Source: Bicyclus anynana (Eukaryota > Arthropoda > Insecta > Lepidoptera > Nymphalidae). From it: a stretch of 64,000 nucleotides of DNA. The stretch is from NCBI RefSeq assembly GCF_947172395.1, contig NC_069104.1, positions 7,157,355 to 7,221,354 on the forward strand. The letters are read 5' to 3'. The notes under the pieces are model-generated. The model searched no databases. It was given only the letters and a program-made list of their open reading frames with translations, and was not told where the DNA came from. Made by a program: the position numbers and the translations under genes. Positions 33,430-44,600 of the stretch are shown one piece after another (within the stretch, counting starts at the first letter, position 1; every line of letters begins with the position of its first letter).

Positions 33430-35112
33430 TGCGAATCCCTCTATTTGAGGGTGAAGGCCTCCTCCAGAGATGACCAGTAGTCTCTATCTGTGGCGTTTTT
33501 CCTTCACCGTTTTCCAGCCGTCCTTTCAATGTCGTCTGCCCATTTACTTTTATCTGCAATAGGCACAGTTATTGATAAAATGGCGTAGTATATTTGGCTT
33601 GTAAATACCTTCTGAAAGGATCACTGATTTGTGAAAATAGTGTAATGTGCTCGACAAAAATGTTTTGAGAATGAATGTGAGAATTTGTCAGTCTTTGGTC
33701 CCTGAGAATGGGGCCCTGTGTGCACATATGGTGAAGACGGTGTTGATCACAACTCAAAAACACTAGACGTCAAATAATCAATAAATATAACAATATCCGA
33801 GTTAATAGAAACCACTTCGAGTTGAGTTCTAATGTCTCTAACAGAATCATGTTGGTAATGGAAATGCTAATGGCGGTGGCGTTGCCTGCAATAAACGTCA
33901 GAAACCTTTTAACTGTACTCGTATGTGCTGCATGTAGCTATTGTAGCCACTCACATCTGCCGGGCCTTGATTAGATTGCTGCATACTCGTTCGATCTCTC
34001 AAACGAATTCAGCCTTAAAAGATTCTTCATTCAATTATCGAGCAATTTTGAAGCATCAATATTGCTGGAGAGTAATTGCCGAATACTGTAACTAAAAAGT
34101 GCTATGCTAGTCGGGAATAGGGATGTAACATAGGTAGTTTTATTAAAACCGAAAGCAGAGTCGGAGTTTTTTTGATTTATCGGAGTCGGAGTCGGAGGTA
34201 GAGTATTTTGTCGGACCTGGGTGACGTCGTTGCATGGGTTCGTCGACTTTTCGCGGATGATAGCAAAATAAATAAATCATTATATAATCTAAGCTTATCA
34301 CGCAAATATTTTCCAGTAGTGGGAATTGAACCCACAGCCGTGGATGCAGAATGGCAGTCAATATGTTTCAAAATTTAGTTAAATAATCCCCGGGCATTCT
34401 CATTAGATTAGTGAATAATATCAACAAAATTATTTTGAAAAAAAAATAACCAGAACGGCTATGCTAATTAATTTAATTTGCTTTCCGTTGATATTTTTCT
34501 GCCTTCTAAAAGCTTCCATTTCCTTTTTTAATTTGCAAATTTTCATTATTTTGCTTTTAATTTATTTTATCTACATAGTGGGATTCAAAGAAGTAAAAGC
34601 CTTTTATACAGCGCATTTGATGTTTTAATTAAATTAAAAGTAGGATTTTTCTATACGGTTGGTAGAAAGGTAATACAGCCATTACGTAATTGGGTTCCAT
34701 TAGGAAGTTCTTACTGCAATGCCGTTATTATTTAAAACTAATATGTCAGTTAATATCAAACCATAGTATACTATTGGTATGGTTCCCGTTCCCATTAGAT
34801 ACAGATCCCATTAGATGCCTATGACACTCATAAATAACGTGGTTTTCTAGTGGTAAAAAAAAATCACAATCGGGTCAGCAGATCTGGATCTACAGAACCC
34901 CCTTTATTATGTTAGATTAACTTCCTTCCTATTTACAATACCATAAAGTTCATCTCTTTATAATATTAGTATAGAAGAAGTATAGATTAAATTATGGTTA
35001 TTTATGTGCTACTTAAATAGTGTAGGGGCAAGAAGTGACCCCTGTACGCACCCGAATTTATTTCCCATATAACAAAAGTTTTTAAAGTTTTTTAGCTTAT
35101 AATACTTGTTAA
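33430..35112. other. Gene-free stretch with LINE-like remnant at its start
   Basis: 33450-33545 (GAAGGCCTCCTCCAGAGATG, TCGTCTGCCCA) resembles the RTE-like 3' sequence at 50080-50175. The rest is unique or AT-rich. 34140-34370 gives overlapping frames without meaning. Confidence 0.4.
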
Positions 35113-35325
35113 TAGCGGGGCCCGCGACTTCGTTAGTATTTTTCACATAACCCGAGGGAATTATGGATTTTTCGGGATAAAAAGTACCCTTTAAGTTCCT
35201 CTTTTATCTAGTGAAAGTCCCAATTAAGTTCAACCGTTCCAGAGATTATCCCGGACAACAACAAAAAATTAAAAAAAAAAAACATACACTAGAATTGTAA
35301 ACCTCCTCCTTTTTTTGAAGTCGGT
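35113..35325 (-). mobile_element. Hel-2 fragment joined to a MITE-5 end
   Basis: AGCGGGGCCCGCGACTTCG and GAATTATGGATTTTTC, then CCTCCTCCTTTTTTTGAAGT and CGGTTAAAAA. Confidence 0.6.
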
Positions 35326-35633
35326 TAAAAAGAACGTTTGTGTTTTAGTCTATAATAAATATGAAACATATAAACCGAGTCAATAGGAATGTTATTTCTT
35401 TTGATTTTCTTTCAGGTTGTTAGGCGCGTGTCAATGTTATGGTTCATATAGAAAATATGGTATCATGTTTCTATTTTCCGGTACAAGGACATTCCGCATT
35501 CAAAGGAGCATATTCATTTTCTCCTGCTAATGTACGTTGTGCGTATCAAATTACACGACTCTCAGCAGAAAGGAAACTTATTAGTTGTTATATCCATCAT
35601 ATATTTACTATAAAGATAACAAATAACGATAGC

Positions 35634-36019
35634 CTAGTAATTTCAAACATCTACACAATAGTAAGAACACTAGCAAACCTAGTAATTTCAAACATCTACA
35701 CAATAGAAAGAACACTAGTAAACCTAGTAATTTCAAACATCTACACAATAGTAAGAACACTAGCAAACCTAGTAATTTCAAACATCTACACAATAGAAAG
35801 AACACTAGTAAACCTAGTAATTTCAAACATCTACACAATAGTAAGAACACTAGCAAACCTAGTAATTTCAAACATCTACACAATAGTAAGAACACTAGCA
35901 AACCTAGTAATTTCAAACATCTACACAATAGTAAGAACACAAGCAAACCTAGTAATTTAAAACATCTACACAATAGTAAGAACACTAGCAAACCTAGTAA
36001 TTTCAAACATCTACATAAT
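35634..36019. repeat. 45-bp tandem repeat, about 8.5 copies
   Basis: The unit begins CTAGTAATTTCAAACATCTA and continues CACAATAGTAAGAACACTAG plus 5 bases. Because 45 is a multiple of 3, both strands stay open with 15-residue periodicity. Two unit types alternate at first (GTAAG/AGCAA then GAAAG/AGTAA) and later units are all of the first type. Confidence 0.95.
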
Positions 36020-37556
36020 ACGAAAAACCAGCAAACTTGATAGCATCAATAACTTAACCAAAATAGCTCAAATAGGAACCGGATCGTGGTTTGATCCTCG
36101 CCTGCTTGGGTATTATCGTACTCACTCCCTTCTTCCTATCGTTTTTTCCGAGTAGTTAGAGGGAAACGGTAATATTTTTCATATTAAAAAAAATGGTCAA
36201 TTCTCTCTCTTTAAAAAAAAAATATTTTGTTGTGAGAAATTCGTCGATAGTTGGCCAGACTGTCACTCACCCTAAAGCCAAATTATTAGTCAGTGGTTTG
36301 CGGTTTGAGGTTCGTATATCGTACAAATAGCGGTTTAGTTGTTTGGTATTTTGCTATGGATTATAAGTTTGCGTGTTTAAATCATAGAGTGGACCGAAAA
36401 TAAGTTTATTTAACTTATAAGTTTGCCTGTACCTATACCACAGAATACATATTATGTACCTAAGTCGCCTGTCCCGGTACTTATATAGTATTTATAATAA
36501 CAATCATATGATTAGAAATCTCAGTTAGAAATTGTCGCTCCAATTTTGCAAATCTTATCTCAAAATATCAATTGCAAACTTCTCAAAATTTTGGAATTTT
36601 GGTGCACTTAATTACAATGCTCTTAACTCGTTAGATTGACGTAATAGTCAATACCTGACCTTACCTTACCTTACCTTAAATCCTCAAATCTATTTAAAAA
36701 CCATCCACGATCGGAGGAACTAGTGTTATATCTATACTAGAAGTATACAACTCGGAGATCTTTTTGTACTTTACTAGTAAAAAAATGTACTTTAAAAAAG
36801 TAAATATTAATTTCATTCAGAAGATATTGTCATTTGAATAGCGGCTTCAAATCCACGGATTCCGGATTTAACTCAACCATCAGATATAAACCTAATTTGC
36901 CGACCTTTTTACAAGTCTACTTCAATTATCGTTTCCCTCGGTATAATTTAATATTGAAGATTTCTCTGATCTTATATTGAAGATTTTCTCCGATAAATCT
37001 TCATAGGAAATAATTTTGTTTTTTTTTACCTCGATATACCCAATCACAAGTGACAGGATATCTTTTTACACTATATTTCATGTAAAAACATTTGATCACT
37101 GTAGATAATACACAATTATATATTACGCATAATTTATTTTTCATTTACATGACATGATTTGCTACAAACACAGAGAGAGTTGTCTAAATGCCTGTAAATA
37201 CCTAATCCTTTTAGTTTCTCATAATATAAATTACCTAAGCTATGTCACACTCCTGATCTTTAACCTTTATTCATATAAAAGTATTCCATTCTTCCCTCTT
37301 GAAATATGACAAATTTAAAAATCATCGTTAGGATTTTAGCATACTTGATACCTACGAAAGAAGTCACGCGGCTAAAACCTGCGGCTAAAAAACTAAAATT
37401 GACAGCGCCTTACACAAATGACAGTAACGCAATAACACAGGCAAGCAAAGCGCCATTAAGACATTAGCGCCACGTCTACGAGACTTGTTTCGTGGCGCGG
37501 AGTATACTGCAGTTCTACTCAATGACTTGATTTAAATATTTGTCGCAAATAAAACA
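36020..37556. other. Gene-free stretch downstream of the Q-rich gene
   Basis: TTACC occurs four times in tandem at 36659-36678. A GC-richer segment lies at 37400-37510 (GCGCCATTAAGACATTAGCG). No coding frame or known repeat. Confidence 0.35.
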
Positions 37557-37562
37557 TTTATT
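37557..37562 (-). promoter_or_regulatory. Poly(A) signal AATAAA of the Q-rich protein gene
   Basis: AATAAA on the minus strand, about 80 bp after the stop codon, followed by a T-rich stretch on that strand. Best available transcript end. Confidence 0.6.
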
Positions 37563-37642
37563 GTTTTTTAATTTTATGTATTATCAAATTTAATGTCTAT
37601 AAAGTTAAACCTAACACTATGTACATATCGTTGTTCTGTTGC

Positions 37643-38686
37643 TCATGGTGCATCATCTCCTCTCAAAGGAAGATATTGATGGCGTCTGCTGTAAAGTCTA
37701 CGTTGTTGAACTGCTATGGGTTCAGAGGAAGCTCTTGATTGAGCCACTTGAGTACCAGCTTGAGTTACAGGTATAGGTGTCACCGAATACCCAGCGGCTA
37801 CTAAAGCTGCGAATTCCTCAGGCGTATACGCTTTGCTATTTTTGGGAGGAGGCAAATGTGATCTTTGTTCCTCAACACTTTGAGTGTGTTGTTCCACATT
37901 CACTTGATCTGTACTAGCCTGCTCTATTCTGTAAGGTTCTCTTAAAGGCTGCTCTAATCTTGGAACTTGTTCATATCTTACGACTGGTCTTGCTACTTTT
38001 TTGGGTACAATATTTTTGCTAACATAAATAGACGAAAGCGGTGTTTTTACTGTGTCAAAACTTCTTGCTTGTTCCATCGGTCTAAGTGTTGCAGCTGGTA
38101 GTTCATATCTAGCTCTCTGATCGTTAGTTCTGTACACAGGACGTAAATAGTACTGATCATTGAGCTGCACCGGTCGCTGGACTGAAGATAAGCCTTCGTG
38201 AATGCTCTGTTCAGTTGGAACCACTCGCACTTTTTCTGGTTCGGGGAATCTTTTTAGGTATGTGACTGGCCTTTCGTTGGATAAAACTCGAGCTTCTTGT
38301 CTTACTGGTTGAGGTCTAGGTGTGTCGATTAATCGGTACTGTTTCGGTGAAGCTTCTTGCTGGTATTGAATCCTGTAGTTATACTGTGGATTGAGCTGTT
38401 GCAGTTTTGGCGCAGGTACAACTTTTAGACCTTGGGATTCTGGCCTTTCATATAAGGGTTGTTGAACTGCCGCTTGAGCTTGCTGGATTGGGACATAGCG
38501 TAGAGTCTGAGGTACTCTCTGGTTTTGTGGTATCGGCCGGAATTGAAGAGGCTGATGCTGTTGTTGTACGTTAGTGGTCTCTATCAGGTATTGCTGAGGA
38601 GCTGATGTTGGCGTTGGGGCTGTTTGAACTTTGGAACGGAGTTTCAGTGGCTTTTTTGATGGTTTGGGTACGTATGGAACGTCCAC
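37643..38686 (-). CDS. Secreted Q-rich protein last exon, 347 codons and stop
   Basis: It starts after TTTACAATTTCAG with VDVPYVPKPSKKPLKLRSKV, so the first codon GTG is Val, not an initiator. Low-complexity with many QQ, RP, YR and PL pairs and no Cys visible. The C-terminus contains YTPEEFAALVAAGY (exon residues 287-300), then VTPIPV, two RR pairs and a GDDAP end. The stop is TGA at 37645-37643. Confidence 0.93.
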   Translation of the reverse strand: MDVPYVPKPSKKPLKLRSKVQTAPTPTSAPQQYLIETTNVQQQHQPLQFRPIPQNQRVPQTLRYVPIQQAQAAVQQPLYERPESQGLKVVPAPKLQQLNPQYNYRIQYQQEASPKQYRLIDTPRPQPVRQEARVLSNERPVTYLKRFPEPEKVRVVPTEQSIHEGLSSVQRPVQLNDQYYLRPVYRTNDQRARYELPAATLRPMEQARSFDTVKTPLSSIYVSKNIVPKKVARPVVRYEQVPRLEQPLREPYRIEQASTDQVNVEQHTQSVEEQRSHLPPPKNSKAYTPEEFAALVAAGYSVTPIPVTQAGTQVAQSRASSEPIAVQQRRLYSRRHQYLPLRGDDAP

Positions 38687-41600
38687 CTGAAATTGTAAAA
38701 AAATTTGTTTGTTTCATTATGTATAAACAATGTTGGGTTAGTGACAGCATATTTAATACTCCAGAATCTGAGGAACTGTTATACAATTGATTACTACCAA
38801 TCTAATTGTCCGTGAGTAGCTTCATCGTGAAGCGTTTCATTAAGATGAAGCTGCTTCATCTTCATGATGCCTTGAGACACAAATATTAAACAGATTTGTA
38901 TGATTAATTTAAATTACCTCATATCTTAATCCATTTTTGATCTTTCGCTTTTATAACAGATATAATATCACAGCGAAACAATGAAAACATGACAACAGAT
39001 ATCTCGTATTATCGATGTTTTTCTTTTTGAGGATACCTCATAAACTTACGTACTATAAAAGCAGTCAGTCAGTTCAGGAAATTCAGCAGTCTAAGAAGAG
39101 TTTCGTCACCTAACATCAACTAAGATCGCGTTTTTCTAAATAAAAAAAAATATTAATGTAACGTACCGGCTGGTATTGACTAGCAACACTTTGTGCTTGT
39201 TGAGGTGCTTGTTGTGTGAAGGTCTGTGGGCGAGTGTCCTCTTGTCTTATTTGATGTCCGAGGAGGGCTAGGAGCTCCTGGTCCAGACCCTCAGAGGAAC
39301 TTGCTCCAGTATCACTCACAGAGAGCGCCGCTCCTACTGAGGCCTCCCCGCCGTAGGATGAATAATGCGGCCGTGCGATTACGGTGTGGGACGGTTGAAG
39401 AGCGAACTGTAATTTAATAAAAGTAGTTTATAATTTCTGTTTTGCATTATGTAGTTAGTAGTTATGTAATTTAAGACATAAAAAAGTTTATGAGTTCTAG
39501 CAGACTCAGAAGTGATTACAAAAATAAGAAAACTAATGTCGAACAAAGGTCACAACATTTGTTAGGGCAACTTAATAACCAAATCAAACCGTAACTAAAA
39601 TAAGACCCTAGAATGGCAGAGAATGACCTTGAGTGAAGTCACGCACTTGTGACGTTGTGTGTAGGGTTAAAGGTGCCTTTGACTGTTATCAAACACTCCC
39701 CCTTTCCACTCGAGTCACTCCCCCGCCTATCTCAAGTAACCCATAAAGAATTACACAACAAGAGATGTGGACGTCTTGAACGCCACGAGCACACTGAAGC
39801 ACGTTGCAACGCGGCGATAACATGAGAATTATGAATTTGCCAAAACTAAGTTATTTGCATAAGTGTGGAGAATAAAATCAACCGAGAAAATATGAAGCAA
39901 ATAAAAATCAATCAAAAAAGTGCTAGCTTTATCTACGGAACCCTACACTGCGCGCGGCCCGATACGCACTTGGATGGTTTTTTATCCTAGTCAACAGTAC
40001 AAAAGTTTCTGGTAAGTATCATCATACAATTATTTTGTCAACAAGACTTGACTGAACCTACTGGACAAATATTTTAGTAGGTACAGTTTTGTAGGTGTTT
40101 TCTTTTGGCTTTTTTCTTAAAAATGAGTGGGATGAACTTAACTTCAGCCGTAATGATGTAGGGCAGGGTTTCTCAAAGTGGGGTACGCGAACCCCTTGAC
40201 GGCAGGAGGACCGCGACAAGATTTACGTAATAGTGGCTTGATAACTGATACCGAGTCAGAATTAAGGTTAAAATTGTCCAAAATTACTCCTAACATTGAA
40301 TCCATTTGCGACAAAAAACAAGGACACATTATTATGGTATTTTATGTGTTACCTTTTATTCAAATAAAAACCTACTAATAAGGGGTTCGCTGTCACTTGG
40401 AAATTTTACCCGAAAGTTTGAGAAACCCGGATGTAGGGTAGGTACTGACCATTGAATAGAGTATTAAGAATGTATGTACGAGTATTAGAGTAAATAACTG
40501 GAATTTTATTATTTCTCATGTTGTTATGTTTACTCAATAATTGTAGGGGGTAATCTCTGGATCTACTGAACCGATTTTGAAAATTCTGTTACTACTAGAA
40601 AGACACATTCTTTGTGATTGTCATAGGCATTGTTAAGCCCCGTAGTCTTACAGAAACGAGAAATGCGGGTGAAACCGCAGGGTGCCGGCTAGTTAATTAA
40701 TAGTTAATTAGTTACCTGTCTACTGACTTGCGGCTCCAAATAGTAGACCTGTTGCAGATTCTGCCTATGTTCTTGTTGAGGGTTGGTGTACAGCTGCTGC
40801 AGTTGTTGGCTGCTTCCAAGCGGCGCTTTTCTCTCCGGTTGCAGCTCTAGAAGCTCTTGAACGTTGAGGGAGTATACCTGCCCTGGTCGATACTCTTCGG
40901 ATCCCCCTCTGGAAATTGCAAGTTTAAATTCATCAAAATTAACTTTAACTTGAGTTTTTTCTTATATGAACTAGCCGACGAAAATATATATACATATATA
41001 GAAACATATGTACTCTGCTAAGATGTCTGACATCCTTAGCAGAGTAAATATTTTTCTAACTCGAATACTTAATCATTTAGATAGGAAGTTACTTTATTTT
41101 GTCCGGTCAAATCGCTAAAACTTAACCGTTTAACGTAATTTAACGTTCCTTTATAATACTGCGTAGAAACCGTTACAATGGGGATGATGACTAGGTTTGA
41201 ATATATTGATTTTTATGATACATTCGGGTAAATAAGGTCAATGTTAACTAATTTATACATAAAAAGCAAAGATTGTCCGGATATTTGCAAAATAAATAAG
41301 ATTATAAAATTTCAAAATCTATTAATTTTTATCGTAATTATATGAAAATTCATACACTTTTAGCTTCCTTACATTAAATGTGACATTTTTCAATAAATGA
41401 ACTATAAACATAAACGCACAAAGATATTAGTAATTTTGTTTGAACGCCCATACAAACCTAACGATCCGCGAGCCAACGACGTCACTAAATCGTGCTATTT
41501 TGTATGGAGCGTTTTTCAGGGATCCGCGGCAGCGCCGCAAATCTGACTCTTTAAATCCTTGTAGCTCCGAAAGTAATGATCGCAGATACCCTGTTTTACC

Positions 41601-44600
41601 CTTTTACAAAATTGCTTTACTATTAGTATACTCTTAATTTATATACAATTTAAAAAACTGTCATCATCCCTATTATGGGTACCTAATGGACAATAAAAAA
41701 TAATGTTTTTATATTTCAACAGTGAACATGACATCGATATTTTCATCGATAATAAATTTTGCACAACTCGCTCGTTCGTGGTACATAATAGACATTTATT
41801 ATTCAATTAAACATAGAACCGATACAATTAATTACCAGTAATTTGCCGTCAATTATGGATTAACTTCGAGTTATTGTAAAAATGGATCATTTTCTAACGG
41901 AAACATATTCTTAACACGACGGAAAATCAATCGTGTAGTTCTTAATAGTTGATACAGTATCACGCTATTTTGTTTCGGTTCGGTTGTTAGAGAAAGGTTC
42001 GCTTATTCCATGAGTGAAATTAATTGATGTTTCCCACACAAATTCCTTTTTTGTTTCAACAGTGGCTAACTTGCTGATCAGTGGCGCTAACATGCTACCA
42101 ATGAGATAATCTCGTCGAGAGAAATAGACAAATTTCAAACAATGGCGGTGCAGAAGGGTAATTAATTATAGTTATGTTTTAATTTTCAAAATATCAATTG
42201 CTTTTTTTTCGAATATCTAAACCGCCCTTTTTAATTCTTTGCAAACTACATTTTTAGCAGTCACGATAAACAAATTATGTCTCTTTTCTTATTTTTAGCG
42301 ATTCTGAAAAACTAGAAGAATAGAAATGTGGAAAATATCTCTTAAGTAGGTGTTGGAAGAACTTAAGTTCTACCTTTGTTAAAGTTTTATTCTTTACCTT
42401 TGTCCTTTGTCATCTTCTTGGTTTTCTTCAACAGGAGCGACTTGTTCCTGAAAAATAAATGAAAATTTATACAATATATATTAAATTCATCTTCAGGAAC
42501 ATCGTTCCTTATCAAACCAAATTCGGTTCACTGCTGAGCTCGAGTCTCCTCTCAGAATGAGAGCGGTAAGGCCAAATATTCCACCACGCCGGCCCAATGC
42601 GGAATGGCAGACTTTACACACGCAGAGAATTAAGAAAATTGTCTGTTATGCAGGTTTCCTCACGATGATTTCCTTCACCGTTTTTTTTTATTGAGAAAGA
42701 ACACAATAAGGAACTTAAGCTTACTTATCCTAATAACTATACAAATCATGCCCACGTGGAATGGTGGCAAGAATACTGGCTGCATTTCCGCGCTGGACAG
42801 CCAGGCTGATCCTTTGCGCAAAAAATGAGCCAGCCCTCCTGTCATCAGTTGAGGCAATTAGCTGCGGTGAAATTATTATAAATTTCCTCACCGTTACAGA
42901 CACGTGATATTTTATTTCTTAAAATGCATCCAACTGATAATTTGGAGGTGCATGACCGGGCTCGAATCTATGCTCTACGAATGCAGAGGTCATAACCATT
43001 GGGCTATCACGGAATTGGTCAGAGAATAAGTAAAGGAATTTAACAAGTTATATATAAGTATATTCGCGATTAACAGCATTCCCCTTAAGAGCGCTTTACA
43101 AAATTTCCGTCAATTGTACAAAAATTGTCGTAGTCGCAAATTAACGAGTACATGTCCCAACACGGTAATTACGTGTAACAGCCTCGCCAGTGAAAGGGAG
43201 GAAAACATCGTGGACATTTGGAAATAGAGGCGGCACTCGTTTCCGTTGCGAAGTAAACAAAGGTATCATTTCTATTATTATTTAATCAGAGGCAATTTGT
43301 TTGTTTGCAATCAAGTCTTCCTGTGCTCTAGTTCTTAATAAGCGTGAAGTAAACACGCTACAGCCGTGATAGCCCGGTGGATATGACCCCTGTCTCCGAT
43401 TCCGGAGAGCGTAGGTTCGAATCTGGTCCACGTCTAACTTTTTAGCAATGTGCATAGTGACAAAGTTGATTTTGAGAAATCTACACTAATATAATATTAT
43501 AAAGCTGAAGAGTTTGTTTGTTTGTGTGTTTGTTTGATTAATTGAACGCGTTTTTCACAGGAACTACTGGTCCGATTTGAAAAGTTCTTTAAGGCTATAT
43601 TTTATCCCCGTATTCCTACGGGAACGAGAACCACGAGGGTGAAACCGCGCGGCGTCAGCTAGTTAAATATCCTCCTGAAAAAGTATATAATTTTTTGCGC
43701 GATATCCTTCCTTACACAGATCTATGCTTATAATTGACTAGCTGACGCGGTTTCACCCGCATAGTTCTCGTTCCCGTAGGAATACGGAGATAGTATATAA
43801 CTTATAGCATTTCTCGATAAATAGGCTATCTAACACTGAAAGAATTTTACAAATCGGACCAGTAGTTCCTGAGATTAGCACGTTCAATCAAACAAACAAA
43901 CAAACTTTTCATCTTTATAATATTATTATAGATTTGTCAGCTAGCTTAACCCAAGAAATTTACAAAAATTACCAAAAAAATAATAGAACAAAAATATTTC
44001 CGTGTTTCTTACTGTTCCCAAACCTCCCCTAGAACTAAACATGAAAAATCTCAAATCAGTCAACTCTCTTGAGAAATTTCGTTAGACTAACGAACTTATT
44101 TAGGTATATTTGTAATTTTCAAAATATGCATTGTTCAAAGATTCACTACGGAACCTTCATCGACCCATACAAGTACTCAGATACCCATAAGCACTTTTAT
44201 TTAACCTAGTTTCTCTGCGACAGTTTTAAACAGTCATTATTGTAGTTAAGTACTTGGTACTCGTCGACAATTGCCAGTTAAGAGTTTGAGCGATTAGATA
44301 TACGGGGCCACCGTCCAAATGGTTTTGGATTCCTCGACAAACAAAGACTTTCACTAACGAATGACACTCTCCATTTAATAACCGAAGAAATCAAGTAACA
44401 AATAACTGGTAATGGCTGTTCCGATTTAAGGAAAATTTGGCATGCCTGCCCCCCTAGCCTAGTGGCTTGTCGATTCTCTTTCTACGATCGCTAACGCTTC
44501 GAAAACTAGACAAATAATGGGAATGACAGATCTTGATCACGTGACCTGTCGATAGCTAATGTCATTTCCATACATCTTTTTAGTTTTCGAAGCGTTAACG

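Noticed and set aside
35439..36006. Two overlapping long frames (173 codons plus, 132 codons minus) as genes
   Set aside because: Both come from the 45-bp tandem array, whose period is a multiple of three. No splice, signal or domain evidence.
35634..36019. CRISPR-like array
   Set aside because: Eukaryotic context, and the units are contiguous with no unique spacers.
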